Source: Watersipora subatra
Taxonomy: Eukaryota; Bryozoa; Gymnolaemata; Cheilostomatida; Watersiporidae
DNA length: 64,000 nt
Reading direction: 5' to 3'
NCBI RefSeq assembly: GCF_963576615.1
Contig: NC_088711.1
Span: forward strand, 13,129,869 to 13,193,868
The position numbers were made by a program, and so were the translations under genes. Shown here piece after piece: positions 23,301-35,195 of the stretch. A model generated the notes under the pieces. The model was not told the DNA's origin. It ran no database searches and saw only the letters and a list, made by a program, of their open reading frames with translations. The first letter of the stretch is position 1, and each line of letters opens with the position of its first letter.

Positions 23301-26300
23301 AATCATAGTATGTGGAGTTATAGTACATGAAGTTATGGTACGTGAAGTCATGGTACGTGAAGTCATGATACGTGAAGTCATGATACGTGAAGTCATGGTA
23401 CGTGAAGTTATGGTACGTGAAGTCATGGTACGTGAAGTCATGCTATGTGGAAGTATGGTACGTAAAGTCATGGTATGTGAAGTCACGGTACGTGGAGTCA
23501 TGGTACGTGAAGCCACGGTACGCGAAGTCACGGTACGTGAAGTAATGGTATGTGAAGTCACGGTACATGAAGTCACGGTACGTAAAGGCATGGTACGTGA
23601 AGGCACGGTAAGTGAAGTCATGGTATGTGAAGTCAGGGTACCCAAAGTCATGGCAGCCGAATTCACGGTGCGTGAAGTCATGGTATTTGAAGTGCTAGGA
23701 GACTAATGAGAAGTAAAACCTATTAAAGAGTCAAGTGCATTTTGTATTGTATAGCAAGAACTCAGAATTTGAAAGTTAGGTTCTTAAATTGACCTTTGAA
23801 ACTATTTGTTAATTCTAATGTTTTTGTTGTTTTCCTGGTGGCAAACCCACCAGAAAAACAACAAAACATAAACCAGTAAATTTCTTACATTCTCACCTTG
23901 AACAAGTTGGCCCAACTGGTGGTGGGCTTTTCATCCACTGCTCTTGTTGTGATTTTACTTGAACTGGGGCCTGGATCTCTGGAAAGTACTGAAATAGGGC
24001 TGAAGGCGAGAGAACCATTTCCTGGAGTGTTGCGAGTCAGGTCAATGTTAGGAGCCAGTGGAAGACGACAATTAGGCTTCTCATGATTTAGTTTCTCAGC
24101 TCTTTCAGCCCCAGCACTCTGTGCTACACTTCTTCCCAGTTGCTGGCTACATGGTCGTGAAACATTGGCAGCAAACTGTCTTTCTAAATTACCAAGCTGT
24201 GATAGTTTGGGTCGATAAGAGGAATATGACTCTGTTGGCCAGCAAGCTCTTGCGGAGCTAGAGGTGGTTGACCCTGAAAACGATGAAGACTGACCGGCCT
24301 TGACAGAGCCAGAAGTAGTTGACTCTGAAGACAATGAGGACCGACTGACCTTGGCCCAACCAGAATCGGTCGACTCTGAAGACAATGAAGACTGACTGAC
24401 TTTGGCAGAACCAGAAATGGTTGGCCCTGCAGACGATGAGGACTGGCTAGACTGAATACAAATTGGAGTCGCCCAAGCTGATGGTACTGGTGGCTGAGTA
24501 GGCTTGACTGAAGCTTCCTTTGAAAAGATCGATGAGGTCGATGATTTTTTAACCTTCTTAGAATGAGTTGAAATGCCTGAAGATACAGGACAATGCTGAA
24601 CTGTTTCGGTTTCAAGAACGGATAACTGGCTGCCCTTCCGAGTACAAGAAGTTGAAGTAGTTGATGATATTGGTGACTTGGAGGCTTTCATAGCGCCAGA
24701 AGTTACAGGATTTGTCAACGCCAGTGACTCTTTACCCACTACAAAGGCACTAGCAGCAGAACTTGTTGATACTGATGGGTTATTGGTTTTTAAGGAATGT
24801 GAACTTATAGTGGTTGATGGCATTGATGACTTGCTAACAACGTTCAAAGAAACACGAGTAGCAGAATTTGATGTTGCGGCTGATTGACTGGATTGCACAG
24901 AGCTGAGTGTTATAGCACTTGCTGATACTGATGGCTGAGTGGCTGCAACGCTTGAAGGTTTTGACAACTTGTTTGTTGTCAAAAAGGCAGAAGGAGTCGT
25001 GCTTGATGGCGCTGCAGGAGATCTAGACTTCCGAGTACCCCGAGTTTTGACAGTTGATGATGTTGATGTTTTTAAACCTCTAGATGTTGTATTGTTTATT
25101 GATACTATTGGTTTCTCTGTTTTTTCAGTCATAGAGCTGGTTTCACCAGATGACAACACTGTGTGACTAGTTATTACAGAGCCATCTGTAGTAAGCTTGG
25201 TTAGCTTGCCAGTTTTTAGAGGAGCACAAGTAGTAATACCTGATGATGTTGTTGATGGACTAATGTTCAGAGACTCCGTAGTTGTAACACTTGCTGATAT
25301 TGATGAATGACTACTGCTTTTCAAAGAATGAGGAATTGGGGCACCTGTTGACGCTTTCATGATATCATTGTTGAGACTTGATGGCACTGGTGTGTGACTA
25401 GATGTAATAAGGCCATGTTGTGTTGTGGTACTTAGTGATTCTAGTGACCTGTTAGCCTTCACAGTGACTGGCACAGGGAGAACCGATGACGTTACTGGCA
25501 GATTGGACATCAGAGAGTCAGAAATTGTTGAACCTGATAAATATAACAATGGATCATTGATAGATGTGTAAATTGTGAGACTTGATAGATGGCTGATTTT
25601 ATATAGAAGAGTAGAAAGGAACCTGGGATGATTTAAAGCTGGGTGATTTTCATGAAAATAAAAGTTAGGCAAGGTGAGAGAGATGAAGAGTGATGGATTT
25701 TACAGAGCTGCCTTTTCTTGACCTGGAAGGAAACTTGGACATGGAAAGCTTAAATATTCAAATCGATTCATTACGCCTACATGAAAGTAGCAAAACTTGA
25801 TTTAAATTGCGCAAATCTCTCACCTTCAAAAGTGTCGATGAAGTTCAAACTTGCATCTGGCGTATGCTTTAGGAAGTCTTTGGAAAATTCTACTGGCTCT
25901 GACCCTGTAGAACAACAGCTAGCTAAGACTGACCAACAAATTGTATACGATACTCAATTAGTATGCCAGTAGAGTCTTGTTAACGAAAAATCTGGTCAAT
26001 TAAGAATCTAGGTAGATAGTTGATAGACAGACAGTTATTTCTATCAAATGAATTAGGTCTCTCTTAATGAATATGATTCCGCAGATGAACAGTTGCATCA
26101 TCTTATGCTCTCTATGAGCAGAACTTCTCTTTTTAAGGTTTTATTCAGTTTAGGCCTTATTATGCATTTGACCTTTCTGATTTAGCTTTAAATAAAAATA
26201 CTAAATAAAATAACAAATTAATAAAATTAATGTACAGAGAATTATTAAGTTCATACAAGTTGCAAAAAATCATCCGACTATTCATGAATGAGCTTATTCA

Positions 26301-29300
26301 GCCATGAAGTCCCTTCTGCACTGTATATGAACACAGGAATTAAACTTACTGGACATATTTTAGTCAAGAGCTGATGTAGAGGTAGTATATGAAATATGCA
26401 GAAATGAATATTATGGTACATAGCAGATCATTGTTGTGTTATCAAATGAAACATAAATTTGCTTAAATTGTTCATGTAATATAAGAATCTGACCTTGTTA
26501 TTAAGTTTTGTATGTAGTTTTAGCACTTACATTTATGATTTTTTTCTTTGGTCTTTACACATTTTCTGGGATTCTTAGCTAATGGTGTGTCAGGACAAAA
26601 CACTACTGATGGCCTTGCTGACGGTGTCTCACCAGTAGCTAAATGGAATGTTATGTAAATAAAGGTCATGACAGACAACTCATGAGAGAGTTTTCATCAA
26701 CTTGAGAATTAAGAAACCATCAAGTTGCTTTGCTGAGATTTGGCCAACAAAATCACATATGTTTAACTTACATTTTACTTTGGAACCAGGAGAGCTTGTA
26801 TTCTTAGTTACAACTTCTGCGTGGCAAGATGTAGCAGAGCTAGGTTGAGATTGTGGTTCTGCTGTTTGATGAAAAGCATCATGCTCTTCTTGATGAGGTC
26901 TAACATCCTCAGAAATGGTGGTCTGATCTGAAGAACTTTTTTCAGACCTGGTACATTCATCGAGTGATGGAGAGAATGCTAATTCAGGTTGTAGTGGTTG
27001 TTGTTGTGTGGTGCCCATCCTTGATGATTTGATAGTTTGCTTCAATACATCAGTGATTACTCCTTGTTGTGAGTTTACCGGACTAATGCTGTAAGGCAAA
27101 TTGTTTGGATTTGGAAACTGGTGTGGCAAACGGTAAGGTAAACTACTGTTTGGTGGTTGATATCCAACATATGGAGGGACAAGACCTATTAGAGAAGGGT
27201 GAGACAGTGATTCTCTTGGCGCATGTCCAAGAACATGTGCTGGTGAATTTGGTAATGGAACTTGAGCAGCCCCGGAAGCTGCTGACATAACACCTAAAAA
27301 AGGATTCATGGTTCCTTGGAAGAAACAACCGGCTGTTTGGTAAAAATATCCAGCTAGTTGAGGATGTCTAGCAGCTTGTAAAGGAATGCCAGATTGGGGT
27401 AATGGATTCTCAGGTGTCTTATAAGAATCTGTACATGGTAGAAGAGAATGTTTTGTTGCTACTAAGGTGTTTACAGCAGTTGGTAAATTATTCACAGCTT
27501 GTCGTACAAAAGTTCCAGGTGCTGGAAGTGTTTGACAAAATTTTGAGACATCTATATTTGAAGGTGAAGGGCTGTTATTTTTTTGAAGAGAGCTGTCGGC
27601 TACTTGGGAGAGTTTTTCAGTTTTCTTACAAAGATGGTCAGCTCCTTGAGGAGAACTCTCTAATTCACAACTTAGGCGAATATCGGTTTGTTGGAGAGGT
27701 TGAGAAGCTCTTTGATGAAAACCACTTGTTTCTTGCAAAGAATTGGTAGATTCTTGAAGAGAATTGTCGCTTTCAAGAAAATCATTAGAGTAGGCATCAA
27801 GACTACCAACTTCATGGAAATCATCAACAGAATCCTTGAGTGGTTTCTCAGTCATTTGTGAGATGCTAGCAGCGGTAGAATCAGCCTGCTTTTGAAACAG
27901 TTCATTTGTACAAGCTGAAAATCTTTTCTTCGATGACACATTTTGAAGATGGAACTTGGTGACTGAAGATGTCATTTCATTGACACTATTGCTATTTAGA
28001 TTTGATGTAGCGTTTGCCTGCTCAAAATGAGATGCGGATAATGATGTATTTTGCCCATGAATTTGAGGTTTTGGTAAGCCACTCGCTTCATTATTGTGAT
28101 CCAGTTTATTCGGGGAGACGGTAGTAGTTGTTGTTGCAGGAGAAGTTACAATCATAGAGCAACCACTTATGTCAGGAGATAGTTTATTCAAAGATTCAGT
28201 TTCTGTGGCGTTTGCACAGGATTTTGAAGCTTCTGACAAAGCCGCTGTTGGCTCCGTACTTAGTTCAAGAGGAACGAGAAGTGAGCTACAAATAGAGCTT
28301 GTCGCTTTCTCTGCATGTAAAACAGACTTTGATACAGGTAACTCATCAGGACTAATCTGTTTTGCTGAGTCACTGGCTGCCAGTGATGAAACATCCTCTA
28401 CATACTTTAAGCCTACAAACCAAAGATCATTAAGCTGGGAGTGACCATCCGTGTCATTATCATCGTCCCTACCACTATCGCTAGACTTAATGTCTTCCAT
28501 GTTTTTTGGAACTACGTGTTCTGTTTGTTCCGCAGAGAGTCTGGAAGAAAGAAGCCCATCATCATCACCTGAAGACTCTATGTCTTCCCAGCTATCAGGA
28601 ATACAGATTTCTATCTCTTCATTAGAATGTTTGGTTGAAAGACTTACATCAGCATTATCAAAATCAGACAGTGCATCATGGTAAACTTCATCCAGAGTTG
28701 AATCAGTTTCACAGTCTGAGGTAATTATTATTCTGATTGGCTCATTGTTATCAGCTGTTTGATTGCTGTGTACAGGTTCACCTTGGACGTTTGCCTGGTT
28801 AGTTTGTAAAAGAGCTTCATGAGAGACGGACTTACTGCTGGGAGGTGTGCGGTATACAGGGACAAGGTCTTCAGGAGCAGAAAATAATTGCAAATGATCT
28901 GAAGTATCATCTAGTGATCTGGCCATGCAACCTTCTTCAGAAGAAGCCGCACTTAGCAAGTGCTTGTCACGCCCAGAAGCTGAAGCACTAAACAGCATTG
29001 GTATATTTTCAGAAGCAACAAAGTGAGAAGATGCAAGATTACCCATATTTACACTGGGACTACAATTGATCAAGGTATCGTTCACCATGTTTGCAGTTGT
29101 TTTCGGAGCCTCTAGTGGCACCTCAATTGACTCCATAACATTCAATGAATCCAAATCACTTTTGTCTAGAGATGGACAAGACTGAACCGAGCTGCTTACA
29201 GACAGAACTGAAGTTTCTTCTAGCTTCTTAGTAGTAAACACAGATGACTGTTCATTCTCCTTTGGCGAATTATTGAATTCTACAAGACGCAAATTCAAAC

Positions 29301-32300
29301 GTGACCAGTTGATATATATATACCTGATAAAAGAATGTATAACCATTACAGGCTTAAAACATTGTAACGTGTTGAAGTAGCCAATCTTATTAGCTATCAT
29401 GGAATAGAAGTATTTCTACTTAAGCAATAGGGATATCATTAGCCTATAGTTTCCATCCTCCAAAACATGGAGATCATGCTTTAATGATTGAATGAACAAC
29501 TGTAAACACCAAGTGTGTACCAATATTCAAAAAGGCAGGAGCTATCTATACATATATATAGGTATACATATCTATATCTACAATATATTTCTCAAAGTGT
29601 GTGTTTGTGTATGTCCAGCTATAGCTTTTAAAAGCTTAGAGTGAAAAACCCGTCTTGCAGAAGATTTGATCTCGGACCCTCCAATTCACCAGTCTAATCC
29701 CTTACCAATTATGGATGCTTTAGCGATATATGTTGTTATATGGGTGCAAATATGCTACCGCTCTCCATTACGGCGTAACGTCATGGTGCAACATCATAGA
29801 GAGCGGTAGCATAATTTTATGTGTGGTTCAATCGTGAGAGCAAGTAGTTAGCTCTTATTAGTAAGCTTACTCAAATTAGCCATTGGCAATATGCCAGGCT
29901 AATAACAAGTGGCAGGCAACTACATTACCTCTCATTGTTTGTAATCTGGTTTTTGATATCCGTGCCACGCCAGGCATCCAGCTAGTATAAATATAAATTT
30001 CAGTGTTTGTTTGTTTGTTTGCCATTTGTGTGTCCAATTATAGTGATAAAGTTATAGGAGCGAAAAATCTGCTTCACATTGAATTTGAACTCGGAACGTC
30101 TAATTCTGCAAACAGGCGTACTATTCATTACACTTGGCGTTCAACTACTTATACTTTGAATTATTTGTGCACATCATACTTATTACACCTGCCAATCTTT
30201 AATGTCAATTGGTTAAAGTAACACGGTTCACGCAACATCTAGTACGCTTAAAGATCATGATTGCATGAGAGACCATAATGCAATCTTTTTTCCTAGCACT
30301 GGCTTCAGAGGGATGGGCAGGACTCACATTATAGTGAAGATTTAGACTAGCTTAAGTTACTCGAATACATTGGGTAAAGAAACTTAGCCAATTAAAGAAT
30401 AAATTTTCTATGTACAAACTTTTTATATTGCCCATGCAACGCTGGGTATTCACCTAGTATACAGTATGTATAAATCTCTGTGTTTTTTTTGTCTGTCATT
30501 CGTGTGTACAGTTACAGTGATGAAGTTATAGGAACAGAAAATCTGTTTCGCACTGGAATTGAACTCAGTACCTCCAGTGTCAGTTGAAGTACCTACATTC
30601 AGTTGAAGCGTACTATCCATTCCACTACACGTCCAACTGGCAATACTATGGGTTAATTGTGCACATACTTATTACACCAGTTAAAATATGTACACTTAAA
30701 GCGCTTGCAAAAATACTAGCATGCTTGAAGATCATGACTTGTAAGTAATGATTATATGCACAATTATAAGCACTGATCTTACTATATTAAATATTTAGAT
30801 TAGGTTAATTTACTAGCTTAAGTTACTCAAATTCATTGGGTAAAGAAACCTAGCCAATAGCAACTAAATTAATTGCCACTGTTTATAAGCTGACTTCTTT
30901 ATTACTTGTGCAACGCCAGATATTCAGTAGTATATGTATGTATACATGTATGTATAGCCGAAAACAAGCAGTCGAAACAGTGATCAGGTCAATGTTGAGT
31001 TGTGAAGGTTAAACAATACAGGTGTAGGATGAGTCAAGGTTATGAACTACAGATGGTGTGAACAGTAAATAGTAGGATTCGTCAACACTTCACTCAATAT
31101 TCAAGTTAGATCACCTTTCCACTTCTAATAAAGTTACGCAATTCTCTACTCATTATTGAGTTACCCTAACTCTCTGTTTGTGATACATCGAGTAGCATTA
31201 ATATTACACTTGTGATATATAAAGTTACAGTACCTTTCTGCTCATCTGACAAGACCTTGCCTTCCGTATCGAGCATTCGTTGATTGAGGAGATCCTTGAT
31301 ATACTGCTCAACAGAGCTGATGGAGACATCTTTGTCTACAAGTGGCAAGTCTTCAGCCGGCACTCCTGACCTCAGAAGATGAACATTGGCTTTGAATACT
31401 TCCTACAAGGTGTGCTAAGTCATTACCACTCTGACTTGGATCATAACTTTTCAGAAAATAAACAGAGCCAAGCCTATCTTAAAACTATAATCCATGATTG
31501 GGAGAGCTACTAGCTAAACTTGTGCTAAGTGTGTGGAAAATGCTGAAGACTGGAGCCTTTCTCAATAACAAACAGAATTATCTGATAATATCACCTGATA
31601 TTTTATGAGCTCCAATCAGAGACAACTTATTAGAACTAGGAAGTGTGAAAAGTGGGAAAGATAGGCGAAAGGAGAGGAATATGAGAAGTAAACTTTATGA
31701 GTTGCATAAAACCAAAAGCTCAATTAGATTAACATAACTCTATTATATGTAGTCATGTGACCAACTGAATCTGCTGAAAATCCCCAAGGAATGCTTTGGC
31801 AAGTTCCAATCACACATTAGTGTTACAAGCTGCAGAGACGATGGAAGAAAGTGTGAGGGTGACCAAGTCTACAGAATAGTTATAAGGCAGACAACTTCGC
31901 TTAAATCAACAACGGTTCGCTAGCGTAACATTGTACAACAGTTTGACACACTTGTATGACTATTTGGTATACTTGTACGAATGTTTGGCACACTTGTATG
32001 ACTATTTGGCGCATTTGTATGACTATTTGGTATACTTGTACGAATGTTTGGCACACTTGTGTGACTATTTGGCGCATTTTTACGAATGTTTGACACACTT
32101 GTACGACTATTTGGCACATTTGTATGACTATTTGGTATACTCGTACGAATGTTTGGCGCACTTGTATGACTATTTGGTATACTTGTACGAATGTTTGGCA
32201 CACTTGTATGACTATTTGGCGCATTTGTATGACTATTTGGTATACTTGTACGAATGTTTGGCACACTTGTATGACTATTTGGCGCATTTTTACGAATGTT

Positions 32301-33967
32301 TGACACACTTGTACGACTATTTGGCACATTTGTATGACTATTTGGTATACTCGTACGAATGTTTGGCACATTTGTAGGACTGTTTGACACACTTCTACAT
32401 AAACAGTAATGTAGACCAATAACGTTGTCAAAGTATTGCCGTCATGGTTATGCTGCAGACTATCTACTTGGCTAAATAAAGCCTTTTACGGTCAGTGCAA
32501 TGCATTGTTACTGCATTGTTTTTGTAATCTAAGGTCTTCTTAGAACTTTGATCAAGGTAACTAAACAACTGACACAAAACGAATTATATTATTAATATAA
32601 TCACAGGTATGTTGTTATTTCACTGATGTCTATGAATATGTATTCTCAGATAATTAAATTTATTGTGTGCCGCTGTCTATCGGTGCATGAAATATTATTA
32701 TGCTATTACAATAGATCCAAAATCAGCAAAATTTAATATTAATTGAATTTTTGTTTTGCTTCTGTAAAACCTACTTATAGCTATAATACAAAAACAGCAC
32801 ATAAAAAATCAATTTTTCACTAGAAATCCGTAGATGAAGTGTTGCATCGGCAGCAGTGAAAGTGCGTAGTGGTCAGAAAATCAACAGCCTATCATTCAAA
32901 GGTCAAACGAAGAGTAACAAATTTACAATTAGTTTTAGTATAAATTCATGCATAAAGAAGTTATTATCATATAAAGTGGTTGAAATTCTCAAGTTACTTT
33001 TCAAGCCAAACCTCTTTTAACAAGTACATCCACAGATGCATTTGAATGCGAATCTGCAAAGTTAACTAGCTTACCATAGAACTATCTGTTTTACGAGCAG
33101 CCTTACTCACAATTATGAGTTGAAGGATATGTTTATGTAAAGGCTTGTATCTAAGCGAGAATGGGAGTGATACAATATATTGAAGAAATACATATGGTAG
33201 ATTACATATTATTAATCTAGACCTGAGACTGCTGTAATTCTTGACTGCACTTTTCTTTTATAGCAGCCATCTTTGCTCCAATCATCAAGAACAGTCGTTG
33301 ATGTTGATGCTGGCTTGCAGGAACACTGTTCAAGACCTCACTTGAGTCATATGACACACTTGTGAGCTTACAGTGTAAGCGTTCTAGACAGACGGCCTGG
33401 TAGAGGGTCTACAAGAAATAAGTAAATGTTTTGTGTCATTTTTTAAAAGCTATATCCATTAAAGATTATAATTTATGACAGCTACATATGCCCTGATATA
33501 AGTGAAGTTGACTTACCTATGCTCTGGTATAAGTAAGGTTGACTTACCTATGCTCTGATATAAGTAAAGGTTGATTTACCTATGCCCTGATATAAGTACA
33601 GGTTGACTTAACTATGCTCTGATACAAGTAAGGTTGACTTACCTATGCCCTGATATAAGTAACGGTTGACTTACCTATGCTCTGATATAAGTAAGGTTGA
33701 CTTACCTATGCCCTGATATAAGTAAAGGTTGACTTACCTATGCTCCGATATAAGTAAAGGTTGACTTACCTATGCCTTGATATAAGTAAAGTTGATTTGC
33801 CTATGCTCTGATCTACATGTAAGTAAGATGATTTACCTATGGTTTAGTATAAGTAAGGTTGACTTACTTATGCTCTGATATATATAAGGTTGACTTACCC
33901 ATGCTCTGATAGCTTCTGAGCGAAAGTGAATAATAAGGCTGTCTTTCCAGTCATCTAAGGCAGCCAT
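20320..33967 (-). CDS. Ser/Thr-rich RING-H2 protein (putative E3 ubiquitin ligase), 9-exon gene
   Basis: Exons in transcript order: 33967-33899, 33408-33223, 31402-31234, 29279-26772, 26638-26531, 25533-23897, 23182-23024, 22896-22798, 20394-20320. They total 5010 nt (1669 residues plus stop) with phases agreeing throughout. The start MAALDDWKDSLIIHFR is the first Met in the exon. Residues 1-141 match the N terminus of the neighbouring CCCH/RING gene. Residues 142-1559 are low-complexity Ser/Thr/Pro sequence with acidic patches and no recognised fold. Residues 1560-1612 end in a basic cluster (SSRKKKRNKQK). Residues 1620-1661 are a RING-H2: CVIC, then ECGHDTFHWKC, then CPLC. RING-H2 domains recruit E2 enzymes, so ubiquitin ligase activity is the family expectation; substrate unknown. 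The protein ends eight residues after the last RING Cys. I do not recognise the orthologue; TTC3/DZIP3-type ligases also have C-terminal RING-H2 domains but differ here. Confidence 0.88.
20400..20600 (-). mobile_element. tRNA-derived SINE fragment (intron 8 of the RING gene)
   Basis: On the minus strand: TATAGCTCAGTAGTTGAATG (A-box region) and GAGTTCAAATCC (B-box) with tRNA-like spacing, followed by the family's GTCTGTCCAGTTATAGC-like body. Confidence 0.75.
20600..22797. other. Intron 8 of the RING gene: AT-rich, mostly unassigned
   Basis: Apart from SINE sequence (about 21610-21978) and short palindromes at 22195-22230 and 22527-22562, I see only AT-rich DNA with no coding signal. Confidence 0.5.
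21610..21978 (-). mobile_element. tRNA-derived SINE-like element
   Basis: Minus-strand tRNA-like head near 21695-21755 (GTAGCTTAATGGGTTAGC and a degenerate B-box). The far end carries GTGCAATGCTGGGCATTCAT before CTAGT, a terminal motif also present near 29970, 30440, 30920 and 40510. Confidence 0.65.
22798..22896 (-). CDS. RING gene exon 8: first half of RING-H2
   Basis: Encodes PSEATEECVICWETLRFADR followed by YLLECGHDTFHWK. It supplies C1, C2, C3 and the two His ligands. Donor GGAAG/GTATTT in phase 0; the remaining ligands are in exon 9, 2.4 kb away. Confidence 0.92.
23024..23182 (-). CDS. RING gene exon 7, linker before the RING
   Basis: 53 residues, phase 0 both sides; acceptor ATCTACAG, donor CAAAAG/GTTATG. 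Begins KTTVEGHPVQPPTQSVVQ and ends with the basic run ASSRKKKRNKQK, a plausible nuclear localisation signal. Confidence 0.85.
23282..23700. repeat. 15-bp minisatellite, about 28 copies (RING gene intron 6)
   Basis: Unit GGTACGTGAAGTCAT with scattered variants. A multiple of three, it leaves frames open on both strands; these ORFs are products of the repeat. Confidence 0.95.
23822..23867. other. Long hairpin 30 nt downstream of RING gene exon 6
   Basis: TTTTGTTGTTTTCCTGGTGG pairs with CCACCAGAAAAACAACAAAA across a loop of about five bases, with one mismatch. It lies in the intron just inside the 5' splice site of the 1.6-kb exon. Confidence 0.75.
23897..25533 (-). CDS. RING gene exon 6: 545-residue Ser/Thr-rich region
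   Basis: Acceptor TATTTATCAG before 25533; donor TTCAAG/GTGAGA after 23897. More than a third Ser/Thr, with short internal repeats (SQSSLSSESTTSGSAK-type units at about 24240-24440) and basic clusters such as KTRGTRKSRSP. Probably intrinsically disordered and heavily phosphorylatable. No domain recognised. Confidence 0.87.
26531..26638 (-). CDS. RING gene exon 5 (small)
   Basis: Phase 1 to phase 1, 108 nt, encoding about 36 residues with TGETPSARPSVVFCPDTP and a basic end (RKCVKTKEKNHK). Bounded by CATTTAG on the 5' side and AAAT/GTAAGTGC on the 3' side. Being symmetric, it could be a cassette exon. Confidence 0.75.
26772..29279 (-). CDS. RING gene exon 4: 836-residue Ser-rich disordered region
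   Basis: Acceptor CTTGTAG before 29279 and donor AAAT/GTAAGT after 26772, phase 1 on both sides. Early part acidic and Ser/Asp/Glu-rich (SDCETDS, SSGDDDG, SGRDDDNDTDG); later part Gln-, Pro- and Ser-rich. No known domain or membrane segment is visible. The whole insert is open, which for 2.5 kb argues strongly for coding function. No counterpart exists in the neighbouring paralogue. Confidence 0.88.
29545..30935 (-). mobile_element. Cluster of three tRNA-derived SINE-like elements (5' intron of RING gene exon 4)
   Basis: tRNA-like heads on the minus strand near 29655-29720, 30075-30150 and 30540-30635, each beside a GTCCARTTATAGTGATAAAG-like body. Terminal motif CAACGCYGGGYATYCA near 29960-29985, 30430-30460 and 30905-30930. 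Head-to-tail arrangement suggests serial insertion into one another's A/T-rich ends. Confidence 0.7.
29751..29813. other. Perfect 15-bp inverted repeat
   Basis: TATGCTACCGCTCTC at 29751-29765 and its exact complement at 29799-29813, 33-nt loop, within a SINE-like element. Confidence 0.85.
31930..32395. repeat. 21-bp satellite with 210-bp higher-order repeat (RING gene intron 2)
   Basis: Units alternate between CACTTGTATGACTATTTGGY and TACTTGTACGAATGTTTGGC types. Ten-unit blocks repeat almost exactly twice. Three frames stay open because 21 is a multiple of 3. Confidence 0.92.
33485..33912. repeat. Roughly 32-bp array copying the 5' splice site of RING gene exon 1
   Basis: Minus-strand unit: ATCAGAGCATAGGTAAGTCA then ACCTTTACTTAT. 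The final unit (33898-33910) is the real exon end ATCAGAGCATGG/GTAAGTCAACC. About 12 further copies fill the start of intron 1, most with a perfect AG/GTAAGT. Confidence 0.93.
33899..33967 (-). CDS. RING gene exon 1 (23 residues, start codon)
   Basis: MAALDDWKDSLIIHFRSEAI then RAW, ending exactly at TGG/GTAAGT. The block W-K-D-x-x-I-x-F-x-x-E-x-I-x-A-W is shared with exon 1 of the CCCH/RING gene (63506-63676), and both exons end after Trp in phase 0. The 3' end of this exon is the last unit of a tandem array (see 33485-33912). Confidence 0.85.
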
Positions 33968-34620
33968 TCTGGACCAGGTATTAATATTTAGAGGGTATTA
34001 TGCACTTCTCACCGGAGTATATACACTAAAACAAATCCACCTTTAAAATAAATGCATTGATCAGCAATCTTAAAATGTTTGATATGAACAGTAGTGTCAG
34101 CCAATCTAATTTGTACCCAACCCATCAGAATGATAAAAACACCTAATTGAAAGCTATGAAACAACCAGAAGGCTTCAGGCGCACCATGCAATAAAGTGAG
34201 AAATGCCCATGCCTTTCAGTATTACTGTCTCTTTGGTTAACAGTATTCATGCATTAGAATATGAAAGTATTACGCTGAGAGTAGAATTTAAAATACTGCT
34301 CAAGCTTTTCACAAAAGGAAACTTGCTTAAGATTGCTCAGATAAGCACAGAGTTGTCACTTTTTGATTTAATAGATGGCTAGATATTTATGCCATGGGTT
34401 GCTATTTGGTCAAATAAAAAAATTAGAAGACTTATTCATCAGCAGCCATGGTTGTAAAGTGAACAGAGTGTGAAGAATCGCTATGACTAACAAATCTAAA
34501 AGGAGACAACCTCGAAAAGGTCAAAATACAAGCCACTGACTTTTTTGATAATAAGCACAATAGAAAAAATGTAGTCAAAAGGATACAACAGAAGTGAATG
34601 AGTGTAAAATTACACATTTC
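33968..34620. other. Upstream region of the RING gene
   Basis: Presumed 5' UTR and promoter of the minus-strand RING gene. I see no distinct promoter element, repeat or coding region. Confidence 0.4.
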
Positions 34621-34626
34621 ACTCAC

Positions 34627-35195
34627 TTTGACTAGTAACAAGGACTAGTAACAAGGACTAGTAACATCGACTAGCAACATCGACTAGTAACATCAACTAG
34701 CAACATCGACTAGTAACATCGCCTAGTAATGTCGACTAGTAATGTCGACTAGTGATGTCGACTAGTAATGTCGACTAGTAATGTCGACTAGTAACAAGGA
34801 CTAGTAACATTGACTAACCACATTGACTAGTAACAGTGACTAGTAACAGTGACTAATAACATCGACTAGTAACATCGACTAGTAGCATCGACTAGTAACA
34901 TCGACTAGTAACATCGACTAGTAACATCGACTAGTAACATCGACTAGTAATTTCAACTAGTAATGTCGAATAGTAATATCGACCAGTAATATCAACTAGT
35001 AACAAGGACTAGTAACATTGACAAGTAACATCGAAAAGTAACATCGACTTACAACATCAACTAATAACATTGACTAGTAACCTAGTCTAGCGACATTGAC
35101 TAGTAATGTCAGTGAGTAACTTCGACTAGTAACCTAGTCTGGTGACATTGAATAGTAATGTCAATAAGTAACATCGACTAGTAACATTGCAAAGA
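34627..35195. repeat. 13-bp satellite, about 43 copies
   Basis: Unit GACTAGTAACATC with variants (GTCGACTAGTAAT, GACTAGTAACAAG). Many units contain the palindromes ACTAGT or GTCGAC. Confidence 0.93.

Noticed and set aside
23259-23706. Overlapping 138- and 140-codon ORFs on both strands
   Set aside because: They are the translation of a 15-bp tandem array inside an intron; any multiple-of-three repeat without stops gives such frames.
31901-32431. Three long overlapping ORFs (148-176 codons)
   Set aside because: Products of the 21-bp satellite, open in several frames at once, with no splice or start context.
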